Assembly: GCA_937907455.1 (NCBI GenBank)
Contig: CALESQ010000055.1
Location: 1-14,940 of the forward strand
Direction of reading: 5' to 3'
From: an uncultured Caldilineales bacterium
Lineage (GTDB): Bacteria; Chloroflexota; Anaerolineae; JAAEKA01
Length of the DNA: 14,940 nt
Below are positions 1 to 7,109 of this stretch, piece by piece; position 1 is the first letter of the stretch; each line of letters begins with the position of its first letter. Under the pieces are notes generated by a model, which saw only the letters and a program-made list of their open reading frames with translations, was not told the origin of the DNA and did not search any database. The position numbers and the translations under genes are program-made.

Positions 1-75
1 TAGCACATCTTCGCTCTTGGAAAGACACGCCGTTCCAACTTTTGTCAGTCAATCAAGACGCCCCTGTCTATACAA

Positions 76-108
76 CAAAAAGCGCCAGATCGCATGATCC
101 GGCGCTTT
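76..108 (-). terminator. Intrinsic terminator of the C25 peptidase gene
   Basis: A GC-rich inverted repeat (AGCGCC-a-GATC, loop GCAT, GATC-c-GGCGCT, at 81-106) lies about 28 bases past the stop codon of the minus-strand peptidase gene. Read on the minus strand, the hairpin is followed at once by TTTTTGTTGT, the expected U-rich tail. One A/C mismatch interrupts the stem. Position, polarity and tail all fit a Rho-independent terminator. Bases 1-75 beyond it show no gene that I can support. Confidence 0.8.
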
Positions 109-133
109 CTGCATTTATTGTTTCATGCTGCAT

Positions 134-3100
134 TTACGGTTGCCATGCCGTGGCCGCGGCCACCACGTCGAGCAGGCCGATCTGATCATCGCCATCCAGG
201 TCGTAGCGTTGATGATACAGCGTGTCGCCCGCGGCACTGCCCCAGCGAGCGGTCACCCACTGAATGTCCACCACATCCACATCACCATCACAGTCTACAT
301 CGGGTGTCACCGCGTGGACGATGGCCGTATTCATGGCCGAGCTGATCATCAGGTCGTCCGTAACACTGCCGGTAAGTGTGATCGCCGTGCAGCCGGGCGT
401 GCCCGCGGTGATGGCGCTGGTGTAAGTGGCATAGGCCGTGCCCTCCCCGGGCACAGCACCGCTCCACATCACCGTGCGGTTAGCGTTATCATACACCGGG
501 GTTGAAGAACTGGCTGTCAGCGCCGTCGGATCAAGCAGCTCGGCAGGCAGGGACAGAGCCACATCAACACCGGTGGTGATCGCCACCGTGTTGGTGAGAT
601 GGGCAGTGACAGTGATAGGCAAACCCACCGGTGCCCACTGCCGGCTGGCAGCAAGTACAGGGGTTGCCAGCGCGCTGTCCGGCAGGCGTAGCTTCAGCGC
701 CGGGTCACCGAAGTAAGTCATGGCATCAATCACATCCATGAAGGTGCTGCTGTTGGCAAAGTAAAACAGCTTGGCGGCATCCACTGCCTCGCCGGCGCGG
801 GCTATGCGCTGCTGAAAGATTGCCTCGGTCACGCCGCGATTAAATATCTGCAAAACAGGGCCGATTTCAAAGCCAGACGATGCCAGAGCCGCTACTGAGC
901 CACGTTGCGGGGTAAGAACTAAACCTTCCGCTAAAGACTGATAATTCGACAACACGTTAACAAAGTAACCATTGATACAGGTATAGTTCACAGTAACTGG
1001 CCAGACATCGTTCGCTTGCAAATTCGGCACATGATACACGTAGAACATGGCCACTGACCCCCAACGAATAATGCTGCCATGACCAAACCACTGCACCAAA
1101 AATGCATCATTGTTATAGGCATTTTTAATGGCTGTCTGCATGGCGGAGCCGCTAAAGTAGTCAGCATTATAGTAAATCGTTGAATCGCTATAGCCAGCAG
1201 GCAACCAATTAAAGCGAATATCGTTGCTGAGCGCATGGAAGTTACCCGCCGGATCAGCATAGTTATCTGCTACAAACACCACGCGGCGTTGCCAGTCACC
1301 TGCCGGCGCGCTGGTCTCATAGGCGATGATCTTGGCAGTCACTGCGGCCACATCAGCCGGTGATGTAGCCGGCAAACGTCCCAGCGCCATATCAGGCAGA
1401 AAGTCATCAGGCCCATCTACGCTGACAAAGCGGTTATCAATGGCGTTTTCACCGCGCCACGGGTCGCTGTCGGCCAAATAGGGAGGGATCAGGTTAGGCA
1501 AGGTGGTGCCGGAAACGCCGGTGAAGTCATATGTGCCGTCACCTGCCAACAACACGTACTGCGGCGGCTCTTCCCCTGCATTCCAGTGATGATAGGCATA
1601 GCTCAAAAAGCTGCGCAGCGCCTCAGGATCGCGGCGGCCATAGCTCCATTCGTCATAGACATCCTGAATATCCACCTTGGCCACGCGCAGCCCCTCTGCG
1701 GCGCGGTAAGCCAGCAGCGGGTCAATCGCCGTCCATAGGGAGGGATGCACCACGGCGATGTAGTCCGCCGTATGCTGTGGCGTACTCCAGGCTGAGACAT
1801 TATCGGCTTCGATGCTCTGCGGTGCGGTCAACGCGGCCTGGCTGGTCAGATAGTAGGTAGGGCCGGGCAATGCCTCATCCCAAAAGCTGAGGGTGTAGCC
1901 AGGACCTGCTGCCGCCGCGCTGGCACTGAGCAAGCGCACCGGCGCGTTCGGCTGCCGCAGGTCATACACAGCCACGTCGGGCGTGGTAAAACCTGTCACC
2001 GCCACCTGGTTCGCACCGGCTGCCACCTGAGCAATGTAAAGGCTGTCGCCTTCAGCATCAGCCTGCGCCGGATACCACAGCGTCACCCAGTCGGGCGAGA
2101 TCGAGTAGAACTCCACGCCGGGCAACTGCGAAACCGCAGCCACCAGCTTGATCTGGTTGCCAGAAGCCAGCAAGGCCCCAGCCGGCGCATTGGCAGTGAA
2201 AACGGCATAGGTCATGCCCTCCCAGCGGTGCGTGGTGGCTAGATGGCTGTTCAGATACACCGCCACCGACTTATCGGGGTTCAAGGGGCGGTCAGCGCCG
2301 CCATGTACCGCAGTCTCGATCTGCACCACACCGCTGGTCAAGGCATCGTCCAGAACCAAATCGTAGCTGCGGGTAGCTGTAAAGACTCCCGTAGCCACAT
2401 CAGGACTCAGCGGCAGGTCAAACCAATGGTCGGCATCCTTCGGTCGCGGGAAGTTGGTGCGGTAGTCCTTGTCCAACTCGATGTGCAGGGTATTGGTGAC
2501 AGTAGTCACCAGCGGCTCGCTGCCGGTAGGCGTGACCGCGCGCGCGGCCATGCGCAAGCCAGACGTGCCGCCATAGGTAAACCAATACACATTATCCTTT
2601 TGATAACGCCCCGCATAAGGCTGTGCGTAGAAAATCACCAGGTCGCCCGGGTCAAAATGGCCGTCAGCTTCGCCGGTCACCTCAATCGCCACCGGATCGC
2701 CCAGGTAAGTCATGGCAAAGCTGGCCGGTGAAACTGTGTCCACCGGCACCCCGGCCGTAACCAGATCGTTGTAGGTCAAGCGAAACATACCGCGCGCCGC
2801 AGTGCGAATGCGCAAAGCACCGCTGGTTGCCGCAGGCGCATGGGTGGGTGGCTGTGGGGCAAACGCGCTAACCGGCTGATTGCTGGGGCTGTTCACCGTG
2901 AGCTTGATACGAATATCAGGATGATAGCGCAGCGTGCGCGTGACAGGGTTGTACTGGAAGGGAAAGACGCGCAGCGACAACAAACGCTTGCCGCGTTGCC
3001 ACTGTACCTGTCCCGTAGCTACCGGCACAGCCGGATAGTAGGCATTTGTATCGTAAATTGCTGCGTCTGGTCGCTCGCTCAACGGCACCGCGCTGGGCAA

Positions 3101-3496
3101 ATCACCCGGGGTGCTGGTATCTACCGACCAATTGGCTACTGGAGCAGGAACCGGCGGAATAGCAAACTGCGGTATCAGCTCGCCTCCCCCCAGGCTTTCC
3201 CAAGTCATCTCGAAATCGCCTCCGGCAGGCAGCTCAACCACGCTGCTCCATACCGGCAAGGCGGGTGCGCCGGGTACATCATTCAGAGCGTAGCCCTCCA
3301 CGGCAACACCGCCCCCGCTGAGAATGTAGCGGGGAGTTTTCACGCGCAAGTCCTCAACCCAAGGCCCCAGCGGCGCAGCAGTCACAGGCGCAAGCGTTCC
3401 GCCAAGAAGCACAAGTGTCAGCATCCACGACCACACCACCCGCGCCGCTGAGGCACGAATTATCCAGTTCAATTTAAAACCAAGATCGTCCAGCAT
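134..3496 (-). CDS. Secreted C25-type (gingipain-like) cysteine peptidase with C-terminal dockerin
   Basis: Predicted exported cysteine peptidase of 1120 residues. The N-terminus has an Arg-containing stretch, a hydrophobic segment (about 22-36) and a V-T-A/A-P site near 40, consistent with a signal peptide. A long N-terminal region of C25 propeptide/beta-sandwich type precedes the catalytic part (about 590-950). There, W-F-G-H-G places His806 and T-C-I-N-G-Y-F places Cys840, a 34-residue spacing like the His/Cys pair of gingipains. A beta-rich domain (about 955-1060) follows. The last 55 residues carry two Asp-rich calcium loops of dockerin type (D-x-D-x-D-G-D near 1066-1074 and 1099-1110). 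There is no recognisable type IX secretion C-terminal domain. GGAAGGTG about 6 bases before the ATG supports this start. A terminator-like hairpin separates it from the upstream peptide gene, so it is probably its own transcript. The substrate is unknown, and Arg/Lys specificity should not be assumed. Confidence 0.9.
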   Translation of the reverse strand: MLDDLGFKLNWIIRASAARVVWSWMLTLVLLGGTLAPVTAAPLGPWVEDLRVKTPRYILSGGGVAVEGYALNDVPGAPALPVWSSVVELPAGGDFEMTWESLGGGELIPQFAIPPVPAPVANWSVDTSTPGDLPSAVPLSERPDAAIYDTNAYYPAVPVATGQVQWQRGKRLLSLRVFPFQYNPVTRTLRYHPDIRIKLTVNSPSNQPVSAFAPQPPTHAPAATSGALRIRTAARGMFRLTYNDLVTAGVPVDTVSPASFAMTYLGDPVAIEVTGEADGHFDPGDLVIFYAQPYAGRYQKDNVYWFTYGGTSGLRMAARAVTPTGSEPLVTTVTNTLHIELDKDYRTNFPRPKDADHWFDLPLSPDVATGVFTATRSYDLVLDDALTSGVVQIETAVHGGADRPLNPDKSVAVYLNSHLATTHRWEGMTYAVFTANAPAGALLASGNQIKLVAAVSQLPGVEFYSISPDWVTLWYPAQADAEGDSLYIAQVAAGANQVAVTGFTTPDVAVYDLRQPNAPVRLLSASAAAAGPGYTLSFWDEALPGPTYYLTSQAALTAPQSIEADNVSAWSTPQHTADYIAVVHPSLWTAIDPLLAYRAAEGLRVAKVDIQDVYDEWSYGRRDPEALRSFLSYAYHHWNAGEEPPQYVLLAGDGTYDFTGVSGTTLPNLIPPYLADSDPWRGENAIDNRFVSVDGPDDFLPDMALGRLPATSPADVAAVTAKIIAYETSAPAGDWQRRVVFVADNYADPAGNFHALSNDIRFNWLPAGYSDSTIYYNADYFSGSAMQTAIKNAYNNDAFLVQWFGHGSIIRWGSVAMFYVYHVPNLQANDVWPVTVNYTCINGYFVNVLSNYQSLAEGLVLTPQRGSVAALASSGFEIGPVLQIFNRGVTEAIFQQRIARAGEAVDAAKLFYFANSSTFMDVIDAMTYFGDPALKLRLPDSALATPVLAASRQWAPVGLPITVTAHLTNTVAITTGVDVALSLPAELLDPTALTASSSTPVYDNANRTVMWSGAVPGEGTAYATYTSAITAGTPGCTAITLTGSVTDDLMISSAMNTAIVHAVTPDVDCDGDVDVVDIQWVTARWGSAAGDTLYHQRYDLDGDDQIGLLDVVAAATAWQP

Positions 3497-3596
3497 CAGT
3501 CACCTTCCTAATCAAGTCCCAACGATTGATTTCCGGGCGTACTAAAAGCAAAGTTTAAATGCCGGTCACAAACAACAGACCAGATCATCCAGTTGA

Positions 3597-3645
3597 CAAA
3601 AATCTACGAAGCAATATTCGGTCGCCGTTGACCGAAATTGCTTCG
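3597..3645 (-). terminator. Probable terminator after the RiPP-like cassette
   Basis: The arms at 3607-3623 and 3630-3645 (CGAAGCAAT-a-TTCGGTC against GACCGAAATTGCTTCG) pair over 16 bp with one bulged A and a 6-base loop. On the minus strand the stem is followed by TAGA and then TTTTTG. The U-run is short and offset by four bases, so efficiency is uncertain. It would end transcripts coming from the peptide/radical SAM genes before the C25 peptidase gene. Confidence 0.6.
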
Positions 3646-3830
3646 CAAAAACGAACTATTGTTTTGTAGAATCGCCTGATGCGTTATCTGCACATGTAGA
3701 AGGTTCAATCATTATCAGCCAAACTACATGTCGAAGCCTCAGGTACTCATTCTTTTCCACCTGCTGACACAGGCAGAAGATTCAGAACCATCCCTCAGGG
3801 GCTGGCCTGACGACAGGCATCTTTAGGGTT

Positions 3831-3898
3831 GTCACAAAACAAGTGTTTTATCTTACCTGCTTGTTGAAAGGGCAAGCATATAACACTTATTCCGTGAC
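3831..3898 (-). other. Nested inverted repeat directly after the peptide gene
   Basis: Three pairs of arms are nested around one centre: GTCAC/GTGAC (3831-3835, 3894-3898), AAGTGTT/AACACTT (3841-3847, 3882-3888) and TGCTTG/CAAGCA (3858-3863, 3873-3878) with a 9-base loop. The first internal loop is symmetric (5 and 5 bases) and the second is not (10 and 3). On the minus strand the element begins 10 bases after the stop of the peptide gene. After the middle stem comes GTTTTG. It could protect the 3' end, act as a weak terminator, or be a structured RNA. The strand is assigned only from its position. Confidence 0.5.
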
Positions 3899-3908
3899 CA
3901 CTCATTGG

Positions 3909-4103
3909 TTAGCAAACACCGCCACCCGAACTTGACAAGGCTCCCAGAGGTGAGGACTCATCGTTGAAGTTAAACGACGGGCCGCCGGTGTTCGGGCCAA
4001 TGCCTTGTGCCCGCGCCACCAGGGTGCGCTCCACCACCAGACAGGGATCTTCCCACGGCGCCTTTTCGACCGGCAATTGCGATTCAGTAGACATGAACGA
4101 CAT
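3909..4103 (-). CDS. Candidate RiPP precursor peptide (64 residues)
   Basis: A short open frame lies 36 bases downstream of the radical SAM gene, on the same strand. It has a strong ribosome binding site (AAGGAG, 8 bases before the ATG at 4103), stronger than those of most genes here. The N-terminal half is charged and leader-like (residues 1-34). It contains W17-E-D-P20-C-L22, which matches the Y-x-x-P-x-L motif of lasso-type leaders bound by PqqD-like proteins, with Trp for Tyr. The C-terminal half is rich in Gly, Ser, Pro and Asn (G34-I-G-P-N-T-G-G-P-S-F-N-F-N-D), ends in S-S-S-G-G-G-V-C64, and looks like a core. It has two Cys residues (21 and 64). There is no signal peptide or membrane segment. 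I do not recognise it as a member of a named family. Its role as precursor is inferred from size, composition and context. An ATG at codon 4 is a possible but less well spaced start. Confidence 0.72.
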   Translation of the reverse strand: MSFMSTESQLPVEKAPWEDPCLVVERTLVARAQGIGPNTGGPSFNFNDESSPLGALSSSGGGVC

Positions 4104-4110
4104 GATAAAT

Positions 4111-4120
4111 TCTCCTTCGG
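4111..4120 (-). promoter_or_regulatory. Strong ribosome binding site of the peptide gene
   Basis: On the minus strand CCGAAGGAGA stands just before ATTTATC and the ATG. This fixes the start of the 64-residue peptide and argues that the short frame is really translated. Confidence 0.75.
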
Positions 4121-4139
4121 AGTATTGGCATGGTCCCCG

Positions 4140-5315
4140 TCAGGCGGGGTTCCCATTGGCCGAATAGTGCCGCCTCTGTTTGGCTTGCAGCGGCGTTAAA
4201 GGGGCCAGTTGCCCCGGATTCCTTTGTTGATAGTGCGCCTGCGCCTGCGCACAGGCTGTCAAGTCAGCACCGTAAAGATTGCCATCACGTTTCCAAGCCA
4301 AGCCCGAACAGCGCCCGACACAATAAGCGTTGATAGGGCAAACACGGCATTCGGGGAAGTTGGCATAGGTGTGGCGACTGCGCAGCTCCTGAAAGATCGG
4401 CGCATCACGCCAAATGCTGCCAAAACTCTGCCTGCGCAGATTGCCGGCCGAAATGCGCAACTCCTGACACGGATAGATTTCGCCATAGGGGCTGATCAGA
4501 AAAGAACTCAAGCCAACCTTGCAGGTACGCGTTTCAGCAGTTGGTGCCTGCACAGCAAAATCAGCCCGATTATCTTCCAGCACCCGGGTGATAGCATCGG
4601 TAGAAAGCTGCGTGTTACCTGCCTTCTCCTGACCGTCGTCGCTACGGGAAAGTTTGACAACGTGTTTATATTCTACACCAAGAGTACGGGCCAGGTCAAC
4701 CATCTGGGAGCGCTCATGAACATTAAGATTTAGTAATAATGTATTCAGCTTGACCGCAACGCCGCGTGCCTGCAAGAGTTGAACCCCGCGCAATACACGC
4801 GTAAAGGTGTTTTTACTGCCGGCTACGGCATCGAAGGTACTATCGCTAGCGCCAAGCAGGCTGATATCCACCTGCACGGGCTGCAAGGCAGCGATACGAT
4901 CAGCACTTTCCGGCGTGATCAACGTGGCGTTGGTTTTCAGGTCAAGCGCAAAGTCCAGTGTGCGCGCGTGGCCCGCAATGGTAAAAAAATCACGGCGAGT
5001 CAAAATTTCACCGCCGGACAAGGTCAGCCGCAACGTGCCCGCCTCGGCCATCTGCTCCAGCACATCCAGCCACTCGGCAGTGGTCAGCTCAGGTTGAGCC
5101 AACGGCACGTTGTAACACATCACACAGTCGAGGTTGCATTTGTGCGTCAGCTCCAGCAGGCCCATGTAAGGCACATGGGCCTGATCAAACCCACCTAGCA
5201 GGTGATCAAAGGCATCACCAACGCTGAATTCGGCATCGCACGCGGGAAAATCACGCGTAGTGGCCGGTGCAGTGGCATTTACAGTCTCAAACAGGGGGAT
5301 TGTCGTTGTTAACAC
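4140..5315 (-). CDS. Radical SAM/SPASM peptide-modifying enzyme
   Basis: Predicted peptide maturase of 391 residues. The radical SAM cluster motif C60-x3-C64-x2-C67 (K-C-N-L-D-C-V-M-C) binds the 4Fe-4S cluster that cleaves S-adenosylmethionine. G-G-E follows at 101-103. The C-terminal SPASM domain has P-Y-G-E-I-Y-P-C283 plus Cys 265, 323, 326, 332, 336 and 355, enough for auxiliary Fe-S clusters. This architecture is typical of enzymes that crosslink or otherwise modify ribosomal peptides (PqqE, sactisynthase and cyclophane-forming types). The start is set at GTG 5315, because AAAGGAGA lies 5 bases upstream and overlaps the stop of the PqqD-like gene. The frame stays open upstream to an ATG at 5486, but that part is PqqD-like coding sequence read in another frame. 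The PqqD-like gene ends 11 bases before it and the precursor candidate follows 36 bases after. The exact reaction cannot be told from sequence. Confidence 0.95.
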   Translation of the reverse strand: MLTTTIPLFETVNATAPATTRDFPACDAEFSVGDAFDHLLGGFDQAHVPYMGLLELTHKCNLDCVMCYNVPLAQPELTTAEWLDVLEQMAEAGTLRLTLSGGEILTRRDFFTIAGHARTLDFALDLKTNATLITPESADRIAALQPVQVDISLLGASDSTFDAVAGSKNTFTRVLRGVQLLQARGVAVKLNTLLLNLNVHERSQMVDLARTLGVEYKHVVKLSRSDDGQEKAGNTQLSTDAITRVLEDNRADFAVQAPTAETRTCKVGLSSFLISPYGEIYPCQELRISAGNLRRQSFGSIWRDAPIFQELRSRHTYANFPECRVCPINAYCVGRCSGLAWKRDGNLYGADLTACAQAQAHYQQRNPGQLAPLTPLQAKQRRHYSANGNPA

Positions 5316-5320
5316 GGCAG

Positions 5321-5328
5321 TCTCCTTT
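5321..5328 (-). promoter_or_regulatory. Ribosome binding site deciding the radical SAM start
   Basis: On the minus strand AAAGGAGA overlaps the TAA stop of the PqqD-like gene and sits 5 bases before a GTG codon (5315). This selects GTG 5315 over the in-frame ATG at 5486 and suggests translational coupling of the two genes. Confidence 0.7.
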
Positions 5329-5617
5329 ACACCGGTGCTTTTTTCCAGTGGATCAGTTGTTTTTCCTCTAACATGGCGAAAAACTCCAGGCTGGTGCGAG
5401 TGGCCTGTTCCGTGTCTACTGTGTATTCGGCCATAAGCGTTTGGATAATTTCGCCCACGCTGCGCCGACCATCCACCAGTTTCCAAATGCGACTGCCCGT
5501 CGGATTAAACATGCGTACGGTGTTAGCAGCAGGGGTGATTACTAACGCCTGACCGCTGAACACGCGCGAGGCCGTGACAGGATGATGGATGGGGATATCG
5601 CTCATTTCAATCGTCAT
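5327..5617 (-). CDS. PqqD-family peptide chaperone (RiPP recognition element)
   Basis: A 96-residue protein of the PqqD family. The family signature is visible: a short beta-rich N-terminal half (residues about 14-38, with N-T-V-R-M-F-N), then N-P-T-G-S-R-I-W-K-L-V-D-G and the helical part V-G-E-I-I-Q-T-L-M-A-E-Y that ends the winged-helix fold. PqqD-like proteins bind the leader of a precursor peptide and present it to a radical SAM enzyme or other maturase. Here the gene is coupled to the radical SAM gene and lies two genes before the short peptide, which fits that role. PqqD-like proteins also occur in lasso peptide and polysaccharide loci. The ATG at 5617 follows GAAGG at about 10 bases. 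Confidence 0.9.
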   Translation of the reverse strand: MTIEMSDIPIHHPVTASRVFSGQALVITPAANTVRMFNPTGSRIWKLVDGRRSVGEIIQTLMAEYTVDTEQATRTSLEFFAMLEEKQLIHWKKAPV

Positions 5618-5774
5618 TGCATCGTACCTTCTTTTGATAACCAGGACAGACGCCGTAAACGCTCTGGCCTGAAATTGCGGTGGATAATCGTTGCGAAGTG
5701 GTTTTCACGCTGCTGCCCCTGCCAGCCTGCGCAGTTTCAGGCAACGCGCGGTTGTGCGCTCAACCCATGAAGTG

Positions 5775-6881
5775 CTATCCGGCAAGCGGACGTTCCCCTT
5801 GCAGCAGTTGCTGTCGCTGGAGCTGCTCTGGCAGCCACAACGCGCCCCGCACCGCCAGCCACGCCGTATAACGGACGCGCTGCTGCCAGTTGCTGTATTG
5901 CCAGGTATGGCGCATTTTACGCCAGGTTCGTCCCTGCTGTTGCGGGCCGATCTGCAGCAGATCAAGCTGTGCCCGATCATAGCGCGGTTTTGCCAGCCAT
6001 TGCTGCACAGCTATAGGCAAGGGCGTTGCCAGCAGAGTCACGGTTTGCTGTACCACCATGGCCACGGCTACATCCAGCCGCCAGCGTTCGGCCTGCTCCA
6101 TCACCTGAGACCAGTCCAGCAACGGCCAGCGCGCCAGGCGATCAATATCCAGCAGCCAAAACCAGCCTTGATCGGCGCGGTGGTGCAGGGCCAGATGCGC
6201 ACAGGCATGGATCAGCAGCGTGGCCGCGGCGGGCAATCGCGCGCCGGGCAGACCGGCTGCGGGCTGCGCGCCCTGCCACACGGCTGCTGCCGGAATATGA
6301 TCCATGTAAAAGGGGGCTTCCAACAGCGACCAATGCAGCTCAACCAGCAGGCGCAGGCCATCTTCTTCATAGTGCAGCAGGGGTAGTTCAGCCCGATAGC
6401 GCTGCTGCCATTGCCCCAGCCAATATAGTCCTGCAGCCTGATAGCCACGCGCTTGCAGGGCCAGGCACGCGGCCTGCATGGCCGAACGCGGAACCAGCAG
6501 ATCGAAGTCTGATACCGGACGCTCGGCCGGGCTGCCGTAAACGGTGCGGCCGAGCGCGGCGCCCTTCAACAGCAAGACAGGAATCCCTGCAACTGCCAGG
6601 GCCTGTACTACCCTGGCCAGTTCGTCCTCCATGCGGTAAGCACGAATGGTAATCTGCTGAAAGTCCTCGCCCAACTCGTGCCGCACAGCGGCAGGCAAGT
6701 CTGGCCAAAGCGAAGAACGGCGCAACTTGGCATAGACAAAAGCCGATAGGCGGTGCTGTCGCAGTAGTGGCAATACGCCCGCCCATTGCACGGTGGTTAA
6801 GGTGATGGTATCGCCAGCGATCAGGCTTCGTAGTAAATCAATCGCTGCGTGGGCTGCAATATCCTCGGGCTGCCTCTTCAT
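5775..6881 (-). CDS. Nucleotidyltransferase-fold protein (NTP_transf_5 type)
   Basis: A 368-residue protein resembling the uncharacterised nucleotidyltransferase family PF14907. Visible hallmarks are L-L-L-K106-G-A-A-L, a nearby R-P-V-S-D125-F-D127-L-L-V with the paired acidic residues that bind metal in this fold, and E181-L-H-W as the likely third acidic site. The C-terminal half is rich in Trp, Gln and Arg. No membrane segment or signal is seen. It is the first gene of the minus-strand block and ends 157 bases before the PqqD-like gene. The gap contains no convincing frame. Proteins of this family are often found beside PqqD-like genes in RiPP and polysaccharide loci, and their substrates are mostly unknown. 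A tailoring role, such as adding a nucleotide or sugar phosphate to a peptide, is inference. The ribosome binding site is weak (GAAAG). Confidence 0.85.
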   Translation of the reverse strand: MKRQPEDIAAHAAIDLLRSLIAGDTITLTTVQWAGVLPLLRQHRLSAFVYAKLRRSSLWPDLPAAVRHELGEDFQQITIRAYRMEDELARVVQALAVAGIPVLLLKGAALGRTVYGSPAERPVSDFDLLVPRSAMQAACLALQARGYQAAGLYWLGQWQQRYRAELPLLHYEEDGLRLLVELHWSLLEAPFYMDHIPAAAVWQGAQPAAGLPGARLPAAATLLIHACAHLALHHRADQGWFWLLDIDRLARWPLLDWSQVMEQAERWRLDVAVAMVVQQTVTLLATPLPIAVQQWLAKPRYDRAQLDLLQIGPQQQGRTWRKMRHTWQYSNWQQRVRYTAWLAVRGALWLPEQLQRQQLLQGERPLAG

Positions 6882-7109
6882 ACGCTTTCAGAATCTAGCT
6901 TGGGAAGCTGATCCGGCACAGGAAACCAATTCATAAAAGAAAAATGTTTAGATGGTATTGACTACTCCGCCATCAGAAATAGCATGTGCAAGTTGCAAAC
7001 TTCGTGGGTGTTTCTGCACCAACCACCAACTGCAGGCAATAACCTCGGTTTATTGTACAGAGAAGGGACTTTGTGTCAAGTGCTATGGCTTACTAACTCT
7101 ATGCTGATT

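Larger units (their letters stand above)
3497..3908. other. Structured intergenic spacer (412 bases) without a convincing gene
   Basis: The spacer lies between the peptide gene and the C25 peptidase gene. It is lower in GC than its flanks and holds at least three hairpins. A nested inverted repeat sits just after the peptide gene (3831-3898). A small stem GCCTG-ACGA-CAGGC sits at 3805-3818. A 16-bp stem with one bulged base sits at 3607-3645. A further pair of 8-base arms (3692-3699 and 3724-3731, ACATGTAG/CTACATGT) has a 24-base loop. The promoter of the peptidase gene should lie in 3497-3597, but I found no clear -35/-10 pair. The longest start-to-stop frame on the minus strand is 36 codons with no ribosome binding site. 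Confidence 0.6.

Noticed and set aside
134..400. Type IX secretion C-terminal domain on the C25 peptidase
   Set aside because: The C-terminus consists of two Asp-rich dockerin-type calcium loops and lacks the conserved type IX sorting pattern.
3795..3905. A 36-codon frame on the minus strand just after the peptide gene, with three Cys codons, considered as a second precursor
   Set aside because: It has no ribosome binding site and overlaps the nested palindrome, and its composition is not leader-like.
5316..5486. An N-terminal extension of the radical SAM protein starting at an ATG at 5486
   Set aside because: This stretch is the PqqD-like gene read in another frame. A GTG at 5315 with a well-placed AAAGGAGA gives a normal start, and the extension has no radical SAM-like features.
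3909..6881. A true lasso peptide cluster
   Set aside because: There is a PqqD-like protein and a lasso-like leader motif, but no asparagine synthetase-like cyclase and no transglutaminase-like leader protease. A radical SAM enzyme is present instead.
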